From assembly GCA_947488645.1 (NCBI GenBank), contig CANLAC010000024.1:1-12183 (forward strand): 12,183 nt of DNA, written 5' to 3'. The position numbers and the translations under genes were made by a program. Positions 6,335-12,183 of the stretch are shown here, piece by piece. Source of the stretch: Actinomycetota bacterium. GTDB lineage: Bacteria > Actinomycetota > Actinomycetes > Nanopelagicales > Nanopelagicaceae. A model generated the notes under the pieces. It saw only the letters and a list, made by a program, of their open reading frames with translations, ran no database searches and was not told the origin of the DNA. Positions within the stretch are counted from its first letter, which is position 1. Each line of letters begins with the position of its first letter.

Positions 6335-7251
6335 GACTTCTCGCCAAAACCTAACTTTGCCAGCAGCTTGGGATCTTTTTGCCATTCCTTCGAAACCTTG
6401 ATGTGTAGTCCAAGAAAAATCTTCGCACCTAATACACGCTCAATGTCTGCGCGCGCACGAATACCAATTTCCTTCAAACGTGCACCTTGATGGCCTAACA
6501 AAATCGCACGTTGTGTGTCTCGCTCTACGTGGATGGTTGCATGAACATCATAAAAGGGACGTGATCCCTTTTCTTCGCGCTCACCAAACTCATCGATCGT
6601 AACAACGATGCTGTGGGGCAACTCTTCGCGCACATCTTGCAAGGCTGCTTCACGAATGTATTCGCAGATAATCTGGTCGATCGCTTGATCACTTGTTGTG
6701 CCAGCTGGGTAGTACTCAGGACCTGAAGGCAAGTTTTTGCCAATTAATTCATTAAGTAAATCAACTTGATCATGGATTGCAGCCGACACAGGAATGATTT
6801 CATCCCAGGCAAACCCTTCAGCAATTTTCATAATGCCTAGCAAGCGAATGGCAAGCTTTTCCTTTGCAATGAGATCTGTTTTGGTAATTACTGCAAACTT
6901 TTTAGCACCTGGGTGCTTTGCTATTTCTTGGGCAATAAATTTATCTCCTGCCCCAGATGTTTCATCAGCTGGAATACACATAATGACAATATCGACTGAA
7001 TCCATACTTTGATCAACTACTTGATTAAGCCGTTGGCCCAACAATGTCTTTGGCTTGTGAACTCCAGGTGTATCAACAAGGACTGCTTGAAAGTTTTCAC
7101 CATGAACAATTCCGCGGATTGCTGTGCGAGTGGTGTTGGGGTGGTGTGAAGTGATTGCAATCTTGCTACCTACTAAAGCGTTAATCAGAGTTGATTTACC
7201 AACGTTTGGGCGGCCAACAATGGCCACAAAGCCCGAACGGAAATCACTCAT
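6331..7251 (-). CDS. era: GTPase Era
   Basis: An essential GTPase that binds the 3' end of 16S rRNA and checks small-subunit ribosome assembly. The 306-residue protein has full Era architecture. GTPase motifs: G1 GRPNVGKST (13-21), G2 around TRTAIRG (41-47), G3 DTPGVHKP (60-67), G4 TKTD (123-126) and G5 VSA (155-157). A C-terminal KH domain follows from about residue 205, with its GHQG loop at 253-256 and the usual ending KVSKEWQKDPKLLAKLGF. The start ATG lies 12 bases after the dprA stop, so era is the last gene of the rplS-lepB-rnhB-dprA-era run. In many actinobacteria era sits with ybeY, a CBS-domain gene and recO instead, so this location is unusual. It ends tail-to-tail with the transporter gene, overlapping by 4 bases. 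Confidence 0.97.
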   Translation of the reverse strand: MSDFRSGFVAIVGRPNVGKSTLINALVGSKIAITSHHPNTTRTAIRGIVHGENFQAVLVDTPGVHKPKTLLGQRLNQVVDQSMDSVDIVIMCIPADETSGAGDKFIAQEIAKHPGAKKFAVITKTDLIAKEKLAIRLLGIMKIAEGFAWDEIIPVSAAIHDQVDLLNELIGKNLPSGPEYYPAGTTSDQAIDQIICEYIREAALQDVREELPHSIVVTIDEFGEREEKGSRPFYDVHATIHVERDTQRAILLGHQGARLKEIGIRARADIERVLGAKIFLGLHIKVSKEWQKDPKLLAKLGFGEKS

Positions 7252-7263
7252 AGGCTTATTCTC

Positions 7264-8148
7264 TCATTGATTAACTCCGACAAACTCCACTGCATCTTCT
7301 ACGCAAGTCACTATCTCTGCAGCACGTTCTGCGATTAAGCGATGGCAACCCTGGCTAGTTGGTGAGTTGAGCTGACCTGGGATGGCCATTACTGGCCGCA
7401 TGAGATCGGCGGCATCGCGCGCAGTGCGCAAGGAGCCACTTCTGTGCGCAGCTTCAACAACAAGAGTGGCACAAGATAGAGCCGCAATTAATCGGTTTCG
7501 AGTTAAGAATCGATTTTGCGCGGCGTGAACATAGGGCATGACTTCACTGACGACTGCGCCATGTGCACTGATTGCTTTGAATAACCGTGAATTCGAGGAT
7601 GGATAATCAACTAAAACTCCAGATGCAATAACTGCAATTGTTTTGCCTGATGCTTGAAGGGCTGCAACGTGTGCGCAGGTATCAATTCCTAGCGCTCCCC
7701 CACTAACAACATTCCAGCCGTGATTAACAAATGCTGTTGCAAAATCAGCTGCCATTTCTTGTCCATAGGCACTGGGCTCTCGTGTGCCAACGATTGCAAT
7801 TGATTTCTGACTCAACTGCAAAAGATCGCCTTTAACAATTAATCCAATAGGAGGATTTGCTAGTTGATCTACCTGCTGTGGCCACAGTGCATGTCCTGGA
7901 TAGATGAACTCAGAATCACTCACCTGTACTGCAGTTTGGAGCATCTCAAAGTTTGTCTGCTCAATTTTTTGTAATAGTTTCGAACACGATTGCGAGTTGT
8001 ATTGCCCGCCAAGTAATCCTTGTAGAACCATAACCGCGCCAACGCGCTGAATCTCTTGGCTCCAACCTGTGTGGCCAGGTTCGATTGCTGAAAAAAGAGT
8101 TAGCCGTGCTTCATACTCATCAATTAATACTTTGCTGTGAATGCTCAT
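7264..8148 (-). CDS. dprA: DNA-processing protein DprA, short form
   Basis: DprA binds incoming single-stranded DNA during natural transformation and loads RecA. The Rossmann-like domain is complete: IVGTREPSAYG (119-129), SGGALGIDTCAH (149-160), the TIAVIASGV strand, RNRLIAALS (217-225) and SGSLRTARDA (237-246). The protein is about 294 residues, against roughly 360-390 in many actinobacteria. It stops soon after the Rossmann domain, so the C-terminal winged-helix domain is missing, and the N-terminal helical part is brief. The annotated ATG at 8148 has no good ribosome binding site. A strong AAGGAG (8181-8186) is instead 8 bases from an in-frame CTG at 8172, which would add eight residues (LASALIGS, initiated as Met). 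Its upstream neighbour is rnhB and its downstream neighbour era; yraN and comM, which often sit between rnhB and dprA, are not here. Confidence 0.94.
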   Translation of the reverse strand: MSIHSKVLIDEYEARLTLFSAIEPGHTGWSQEIQRVGAVMVLQGLLGGQYNSQSCSKLLQKIEQTNFEMLQTAVQVSDSEFIYPGHALWPQQVDQLANPPIGLIVKGDLLQLSQKSIAIVGTREPSAYGQEMAADFATAFVNHGWNVVSGGALGIDTCAHVAALQASGKTIAVIASGVLVDYPSSNSRLFKAISAHGAVVSEVMPYVHAAQNRFLTRNRLIAALSCATLVVEAAHRSGSLRTARDAADLMRPVMAIPGQLNSPTSQGCHRLIAERAAEIVTCVEDAVEFVGVNQ

Positions 8149-8180
8149 GGATCCAATTAATGCAGATGCCAGGGCGCAAG

Positions 8181-8186
8181 CTCCTT
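8181..8186 (-). promoter_or_regulatory. Strong ribosome binding site pointing to a CTG start for dprA
   Basis: The minus strand reads AAGGAG, one of the best Shine-Dalgarno matches in the window, 8 bases before CTG (8172-8170) and 32 bases before the ATG at 8148. The CTG is in the dprA frame, with no stop between it and the ATG. No ATG, GTG or TTG in that frame lies between the in-frame TAA upstream and the ATG. The site therefore supports initiation at CTG. Confidence 0.5.
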
Positions 8187-8194
8187 CTTAGAAA

Positions 8195-8803
8195 TTACTT
8201 GTGGATGAGGGCTGCAACATTGGCAAAAGAGGTGCGGTGCTCGGCGCATGGCCCATGTTCATTCAGGGCTTGAGTGTGGGCGGCGGTGATGTATCCCTTG
8301 TGCCCAGCAAATCCATAGAGTGGAAACTCTTCATCCAGCTCACGCATGATCCGGTCACGAGTTACCTTTGCAATCACAGATGCTGCACTAATCGAAACTA
8401 CAACTTGATCGCCCTTCCACACAGCCAAGTTAGGAACTCCTAAGCCTTCGATCGCATAGCCATCTGTTAAAACATAGGCGGGCTCCACACCCAATCCCTG
8501 AACTGCTCTTCGCATGCCATCAAGATTTGCTGCATGCACACCACGAGCATCAACTTCGGATGCCGGAACGATTACAACACTCACAGATGCTGCAATACTT
8601 TGAATCAATTCAAAAACAGCATCTCGCTTATTTTCAGGAATTTCCTTTGAATCACGCACCACAGCTAACTCAGGAGCAAATGGATCATGCAACACAACAG
8701 ATGCAATAACTAATGGACCAGCACATGCTCCGCGACCAGCTTCATCAACACCTGCAATCGGTGAAATTCCAGCATTGGCCAATAACTGCTCTATAACCTT
8801 CAC
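8195..8803 (-). CDS. rnhB: Ribonuclease HII
   Basis: Cuts the RNA strand of RNA-DNA hybrids and starts ribonucleotide excision repair. The protein has 202 residues, normal for the family. The motif GVDEAGRG (18-25) supplies the first two acidic metal ligands, Asp20 and Glu21, and the GRG used to recognise the RNA-DNA junction. Asp113 (VLTDGY) and Asp150 (KVTRDRIM) complete the DEDD active site, and the C-terminal HKGY and HRTSF blocks are present. It starts with GTG, 4 bases after the lepB stop, with only a weak AAGAAG ribosome binding sequence in the lepB tail, so translation is probably coupled to lepB. The rplS-lepB-rnhB order is the common actinobacterial arrangement. Confidence 0.97.
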   Translation of the reverse strand: MKVIEQLLANAGISPIAGVDEAGRGACAGPLVIASVVLHDPFAPELAVVRDSKEIPENKRDAVFELIQSIAASVSVVIVPASEVDARGVHAANLDGMRRAVQGLGVEPAYVLTDGYAIEGLGVPNLAVWKGDQVVVSISAASVIAKVTRDRIMRELDEEFPLYGFAGHKGYITAAHTQALNEHGPCAEHRTSFANVAALIHK

Positions 8804-8807
8804 CAGG

Positions 8808-9464
8808 TTACTTCTTTAATACATCCACTTTTGGCACATATGTAATGTTTTTAAATGGCCAGATCACTGCAACTACGCGGCCAGTTACTCTTGAAAGAGG
8901 AACAAAGCCCTTATTGATATCTTCTTGATGATAGCGAGAGTCCGCACTTGCACCGCGGTGATCGCCCATAACCCAGATCTTTCCTTCAGGCACGGTTACA
9001 TCAAATTTCATTTCAGATGGCTTATTGCCCGCATAAATATATGGCTCAGTAACTTCAACATCGTTAATAGTTAAGTTGCCACCTTTTGTGCAACAAACAA
9101 TGTGATCGCCTGCCACACCTACAACACGCTTAACTAAGTACTGCTTTGTAGGGTTTGGAAGTACTCCAACTGCCACTAATGCGCTCTTTGCTTTAGCTAC
9201 ATACTTGTTAGTGTCGTAATCGATGATTTCAGGGAGCCAATTATCAGGATCGCGGAATACAACGACATCACCACGGCTAATGTTTTTAGAAATAAATGGA
9301 ACTTTATTGACTGCAACACGATCTTTGATCTGAAGTGTGTTTTCCATTGAACCAGAAGGAATGTAGAAAAACTGAACAGCAAAGGTTTTTATGAATAGCG
9401 AAACAACCAGTGCTACAACAACAAGGATTGGGAGCTCCCTAAGGAGCGATCCCTTTTTGCGCAT
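8808..9464 (-). CDS. lepB: Signal peptidase I
   Basis: Membrane serine protease that removes signal peptides from exported proteins on the outer face of the cytoplasmic membrane. The 218-residue protein has one N-terminal membrane anchor (about residues 11-33) after a basic start (MRKK), so the catalytic domain faces outside. The nucleophile is Ser39 in IPSGSM and the general base Lys112 in YLVKRVVGVAGD. The later conserved box GDHRGASADSR runs from 168 to 177. A Cys-Cys pair lies at 124-125. The protein lacks the long cytoplasmic N-terminal region found in mycobacterial LepB. Its ATG lies 8 bases after the rplS stop without a clear ribosome binding site, which suggests coupling to rplS. Confidence 0.95.
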   Translation of the reverse strand: MRKKGSLLRELPILVVVALVVSLFIKTFAVQFFYIPSGSMENTLQIKDRVAVNKVPFISKNISRGDVVVFRDPDNWLPEIIDYDTNKYVAKAKSALVAVGVLPNPTKQYLVKRVVGVAGDHIVCCTKGGNLTINDVEVTEPYIYAGNKPSEMKFDVTVPEGKIWVMGDHRGASADSRYHQEDINKGFVPLSRVTGRVVAVIWPFKNITYVPKVDVLKK

Positions 9465-9472
9465 TGAAGAGA

Positions 9473-10018
9473 TTATTCAGCTTTTGGGGCTTCAGTTGCT
9501 TCTTCTGCAACCGCTTCAACAACTGGTGCCTCTACAACTGCTTCAGCAGGAGTTTCAACAACTGCTTCAACAACAACAGGTGCCTCTACTACCTCTTCGA
9601 TAACAGGAGCGGCTGCAACTGCAACTACTACTGGTTCTGGTGTAGAAAGAATTCCATCACCGTAACCTTCAACGCCATCGCGCTTTTCGCGAATCTTTGC
9701 AGCCTTACCGCGAAGATCGCGTAGGTAGTACAGCTTGGCGCGACGAACTTCGCCCTTCTTAACTAGCTCAATCTTTTCAATAACTGGAGTGTGAACTGGG
9801 AAAGTACGCTCAACACCAACACCGTAAGAAACCTTACGGATTGTGAAAGTTTCGCGAACGCCATCGCCTTGGCGACGGATAACGATTCCCTGGAAAACCT
9901 GAAGACGGCTCTTGTTACCTTCGATAACACGAACATGGACCTTGAGCTCATCACCGGCACGAAACTGTGGGATGTCTTTGCGCAGGGATACTGCATCTAC
10001 GGCGTCAAGAATGTTCAT
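9473..10018 (-). CDS. rplS: 50S ribosomal protein L19 with acidic C-terminal extension
   Basis: L19 sits at the interface of the two ribosomal subunits, near bridge B6/B8. Residues 1 to about 114 are a normal bacterial L19: FRAGDELKVHVRVIEGNKSR (a 20-residue stretch from 19), FQGIVI, FTIRKVSYGVGVERTFP and KLYYLRDLRGKAAKI. The usual protein ends there, but this one continues to residue 181 with 66 residues made almost only of Val, Ala, Glu and Pro. The tail has 15 acidic and one basic residue. It includes an 18-residue near-duplication (145-162 and 163-180). Reading frame and stop are clear, so this is a real extension, not a frameshift. The start ATG has AAAGGA (10026-10031) at a 7-base spacing. 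It is the first gene of the rplS-lepB-rnhB-dprA-era run. Confidence 0.97.
   Translation of the reverse strand: MNILDAVDAVSLRKDIPQFRAGDELKVHVRVIEGNKSRLQVFQGIVIRRQGDGVRETFTIRKVSYGVGVERTFPVHTPVIEKIELVKKGEVRRAKLYYLRDLRGKAAKIREKRDGVEGYGDGILSTPEPVVVAVAAAPVIEEVVEAPVVVEAVVETPAEAVVEAPVVEAVAEEATEAPKAE
9525..9589. repeat. 54-bp-period repeat in the rplS tail
   Basis: GGTGCCTCTAC occurs at 9525-9535 and again at 9579-9589, exactly 54 bases apart. A second repeated word, ACAACTGCTTCA, lies at 9534-9545 and 9558-9569. The period equals 18 codons and encodes the EAPVV-type units of the L19 tail. Such low-complexity DNA can gain or lose units by slippage without a frameshift. Confidence 0.55.
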
Positions 10019-10074
10019 ATTCGGATCCTTTTGTCATTTCTATTAAGCACACGCTTTGGCGGTGCAGACTGCGT

Positions 10075-10105
10075 ATTGTGCCACAGAGGATGGCTTGAGC
10101 GTAAA
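10075..10105 (-). promoter_or_regulatory. Possible rplS promoter (extended -10)
   Basis: In the 106-base gap between the phosphatase gene and rplS, the minus strand carries CACAAT (10075-10080) preceded directly by TGG, an extended -10 arrangement. TTTACG (10100-10105) could be a -35 at a 19-base spacing. Transcription would start near 10068 and give a leader of about 50 bases ending in the AAAGGA ribosome binding site. No rho-independent terminator for the phosphatase gene is visible in the same gap, so some read-through is likely. Confidence 0.35.
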
Positions 10106-10124
10106 TCGGTGAAAACGGCCCTGA

Positions 10125-10898
10125 TCACTCGGGGATCTGAGCGTTAAGGGCGGCAAAAAGGTGCGGCCCAGCTGCCACAGTCAGATTCAAACCATGCCAT
10201 GGCCGGGTAGTCACCGTTGCTCCTGCTTCGCGGGCGATCAGCTCGGCGGCAGCTAGATCCCATTCATACAATCCTGTTTCAAAATACCCATCAACCATTC
10301 CGGTGGCCACATGACAAATATCAGCAGCTGCAGATCCAATACGGCGAAGATCTCGAATCTGTGGCAACAAAGCATTAACAATCTTCACCTGCTCAATGCG
10401 ATTATTAACATCATATGCAAAACCTGAAGACAGTAGCGCGCGGTTTAGTTCAATGGGGTCATTGCATGCAATTGTCACATCATTGAGAAATGCTCCTCCG
10501 CCCTTTGAGGCGTGCCAGGTGGCATTGACTGTTGGTGAGTGCACAACCCCTACCAAAGTTCCGCTTTCATCCTTTGCGGCAATACTGATCGCCCAACCAG
10601 GTAATCCATAAAAGTAATTAACAGTGCCATCAACTGGATCAATTACCCAGGTAACACCACTTTTGCTTTCGCGTGATGCCCCTTCTTCACCGATGATTCC
10701 ATCATCAGGGCGAGCCGCCAAAATACTTTCAACAATTAACTTTTCAGATGCCAGATCCATTTGTGTTGCAATATCAATTGCAGTGGATTTAACTGTTAGA
10801 TCCCACGATGCAGGTCGATCAACAAGCAAATTACCCGCCTTACGTGCGATGCTTAACGCTAAATCTAATAGCTCTGACGTATCAACGCGATTGTTCAC
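10125..10898 (-). CDS. Inositol-monophosphatase-family phosphatase
   Basis: A Mg-dependent, lithium-sensitive-type sugar phosphatase of 257 residues, the normal family length. The metal site is complete: Glu71 in GEEG, Asp87 and Asp90 in WVIDPVDGTVNYFYGLP (84-100), and Asp214 in YEWDLAAAELI. The sequence fits inositol-1-phosphatase (SuhB/ImpA) best. Histidinol-phosphatase (HisN type), fructose-1,6-bisphosphatase and PAP phosphatase share these motifs, so the substrate is open. The gene starts with GTG immediately after the TAA of the dehydrogenase gene (TAAGTG), with no spacer, so its translation almost surely depends on that gene. Unlike the first gene of this trio, it uses only CGN arginine codons, like the housekeeping genes. 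The window's rplS gene follows after 106 bases. Confidence 0.88.
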   Translation of the reverse strand: MNNRVDTSELLDLALSIARKAGNLLVDRPASWDLTVKSTAIDIATQMDLASEKLIVESILAARPDDGIIGEEGASRESKSGVTWVIDPVDGTVNYFYGLPGWAISIAAKDESGTLVGVVHSPTVNATWHASKGGGAFLNDVTIACNDPIELNRALLSSGFAYDVNNRIEQVKIVNALLPQIRDLRRIGSAAADICHVATGMVDGYFETGLYEWDLAAAELIAREAGATVTTRPWHGLNLTVAAGPHLFAALNAQIPE

Positions 10899-11645
10899 TT
10901 AGTAGGTAGCCCTTCCACCTGATAAATCAAAGGTAAATCCTGTTGTGAAACTACATGCTGGTGAAACTATCCAGGCTGCTAGATCAGCAACTTCTTGACT
11001 CTTTCCCAACCGTTCCATCGGAATCCTAGACTTTAATAGGGCTAATTGCTTCTCAGAAAAACTATCAGACATAGGTGATTCAATTAATGCTGGGGCCATC
11101 GCATTGATAGTTACGCCACTCGTTGCATACTCTTTACCAACACTCTTTACCATTCCAATGAGGCCAGCTTTAGTTGCCGAATAAGCAACTAAATACGGAT
11201 TACCTTCTTTTCCTGAAATGCTTGCAATATGAAGGATGCGACCATAACCGCGTTGGGCCATACCTGAAATGACCGCCTTTGTAAGAATGACCGCCCCGCG
11301 CAGGTTGATTGCGTATACAAGATCAAAGTCTGCAATATCCAAGGATTCGATCTTTTCACCATTCTTGCCAAGAATGCCAACGCAGTTTACGACAGCCTTT
11401 AATGGCCCTAGCTTTGTCTCCACGTTACTCACAAGCTTGTTAATCGATTTTTCATCTGTGAAATCAACTTCAAATACTTCAACAGGATATTGCTTAGCTA
11501 ACTCCTTGAGCGCTTCAATGTTCTTGTCGCACACGGCAACCTTTGCCTTACGAGAGCACAGATCGATAGCGATCTGTCGACCTATCCCACTTGCAGCGCC
11601 AGTGACAAGAATTATCTGATTATCGAGTGATGTGCTTTCATCCAT
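10899..11645 (-). CDS. Short-chain dehydrogenase/reductase (FabG-like)
   Basis: A classical SDR of 248 residues. The cofactor motif TGAASGIG spans 15-22, NCVG at 87-90 replaces the usual NNAG, and Asn114 (AINL), Ser142, Tyr155 and Lys159 (YSATK) form the catalytic tetrad with the standard 13-residue Ser-Tyr spacing. Asp40 at the end of the second strand favours NAD(H) over NADP(H). The C-terminus reads FDLSGGRATY. The substrate is unknown; its tie to a decarboxylase-like gene suggests a small keto or hydroxy acid pathway, not fatty-acid synthesis, but that is inference. A strong AAAGGAG (11653-11659) lies 7 bases before the ATG, inside the preceding gene, whose stop overlaps this start by 8 bases. 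Two of ten arginine codons are AGG, intermediate between the gene upstream and the housekeeping genes. Confidence 0.87.
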   Translation of the reverse strand: MDESTSLDNQIILVTGAASGIGRQIAIDLCSRKAKVAVCDKNIEALKELAKQYPVEVFEVDFTDEKSINKLVSNVETKLGPLKAVVNCVGILGKNGEKIESLDIADFDLVYAINLRGAVILTKAVISGMAQRGYGRILHIASISGKEGNPYLVAYSATKAGLIGMVKSVGKEYATSGVTINAMAPALIESPMSDSFSEKQLALLKSRIPMERLGKSQEVADLAAWIVSPACSFTTGFTFDLSGGRATY

Positions 11646-12183
11646 TTGAATTCTCCTTTAAGAAATCTCGAACAATTACTCCCGGCACTAGCGCAAAGTC
11701 TGCTTCCCAATAGAAAGCTTTAACATTCTTGACAACTGGGAGTAAATGAAATGGTGCCTCTTTATTAGGGTGTAGCTCAACAGTTACATCCCCACTCCAC
11801 ATACCCTTTATTTCAACATTAGATAAAGTTCTAGCTGTTATTTGATTGATCCCTTGGGTTCCATCAATATTTCTGATGACTTTGTGATTAATGTTTTGAG
11901 CAAATGGGAAATAACTCTTGAGGGCATCAATTGAAGATTCTTCCGTTTTATAGCTAGCTTTCACATGCGAAACAAGATCTGAGTTCCTATAGACCTTCGC
12001 TTCAATCTGGCCCTTATCTACTGAGATCTTGGTGTTTCCTAATTTTTTTGGCTGTCCATGAATCTCTCTGCCCTGGGCCAATCCAATATCTGAACTAATG
12101 AGCAGATTTGTACTAAACCCACCAATGAATTCTTGGCCCTTTAGGTCTTTGACAGAGACTCCCACCATCACATTTGTCTCTTC
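11638..12183 (-). CDS. Acetoacetate-decarboxylase-family protein (N-terminus outside window)
   Basis: The reading frame is open to the right edge, so 181 C-terminal residues are seen; the first codon visible is Glu (12183-12181). The family's usual size of about 245 residues means perhaps 60-70 residues are missing, and an internal GTG at 12171 is probably not the start. The signature GREIHGQPKKLG matches the Schiff-base region of Clostridium acetobutylicum decarboxylase (GRELSAYPKKLG), with the first Lys of the pair being the catalytic one there. Two Glu codons at the very edge may correspond to the conserved active-site glutamate. Members of this superfamily include aldolase-dehydratases and other non-decarboxylases, so the reaction is uncertain. 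GC is low (about 39% on four counted lines), and four of five arginine codons are AGA/AGG. It overlaps the dehydrogenase gene by 8 bases. Confidence 0.85.
   Translation of the reverse strand, partial: EETNVMVGVSVKDLKGQEFIGGFSTNLLISSDIGLAQGREIHGQPKKLGNTKISVDKGQIEAKVYRNSDLVSHVKASYKTEESSIDALKSYFPFAQNINHKVIRNIDGTQGINQITARTLSNVEIKGMWSGDVTVELHPNKEAPFHLLPVVKNVKAFYWEADFALVPGVIVRDFLKENSNG

Noticed and set aside
6316..6339. AAGTC/GACTT inverted repeat around the transporter-era stop codons, as a bidirectional terminator
   Set aside because: The stem is only 5 bp with a 14-base loop and no T tract on either side; too weak to call.
8149..8154. GGATCC just before the dprA ATG, also seen before rplS, as a shared signal
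   Set aside because: Spacing to the start differs (0 and 4 bases) and the rplS copy is part of its AAAGGAT ribosome binding site; most likely chance.
9464..9724. Plus-strand frame giving a Cys/Asn/Phe-rich peptide opposite rplS
   Set aside because: It is a by-product of the repetitive Val/Ala/Glu codons of the L19 tail read on the other strand.
10019..10124. Ribosomal-protein leader or riboswitch upstream of rplS
   Set aside because: The 106-base gap contains only small self-complementary words (e.g. GCAG-T-CTGC) and no stable structure matching a known L19 leader; a plain promoter and ribosome binding site explain it.
12166..12171. GTG/ATG pair as the true start of the decarboxylase-like gene
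   Set aside because: The frame stays open to the window edge, and the protein from here would lack the N-terminal third that family members need for the active site.

Overview
This 12.2-kb window is a gene-dense piece of a bacterial chromosome, with no sign of phage, plasmid, IS, CRISPR or RNA genes. Several features point to an actinobacterium of moderate-to-low GC (hand-counted 60-base lines mostly fall between 40 and 50%): a class II DAHP synthase that matches the Mycobacterium tuberculosis active site residue for residue, the rplS-lepB-rnhB-dprA gene order, an actinobacterial-type 6-phosphofructokinase, and -10 boxes placed so that transcription would begin at the start codon. Short spacers, overlapping genes and a reduced DprA suggest a streamlined genome such as the freshwater Nanopelagicales (acI) group. 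That placement is an inference, not something the sequence proves.

Layout. Left end, plus strand: the tail of a membrane protein, then a threonine aldolase (ltaE). Facing it on the minus strand is a pfkA-aroG-ogt cluster (phosphofructokinase, DAHP synthase, DNA methyltransferase-type repair protein), whose last gene overlaps the end of ltaE. Divergent from pfkA, across a 92-bp promoter region, are xylB (xylulokinase) and an EamA-family transporter on the plus strand. These converge on a long minus-strand run made of two blocks. The first block is rplS-lepB-rnhB-dprA-era (ribosomal protein L19, signal peptidase I, RNase HII, DprA, Era GTPase). The second, upstream of rplS, is an overlapping trio: acetoacetate-decarboxylase-like protein (cut by the window edge), a short-chain dehydrogenase and an inositol-monophosphatase-family enzyme.

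How the genes fit together. The left half is central carbon metabolism: xylulose enters as xylulose-5-phosphate, the phosphofructokinase carries the two residues expected of a pyrophosphate-dependent (reversible) enzyme, and DAHP synthase draws on PEP and erythrose-4-phosphate for aromatic amino acids. The rplS block is housekeeping (translation, secretion, RNA/DNA processing). The trio at the right edge looks accessory; the decarboxylase-like gene has codon use and GC unlike its neighbours.

Nothing here amounts to a new multi-gene system. The points most worth a second look are the PPi-type phosphofructokinase fused in an operon with DAHP synthase, the long acidic tail on L19, the strong ribosome binding site that favours a CTG start for dprA, the apparent absence of yraN and comM between rnhB and dprA, and the foreign-looking decarboxylase gene.
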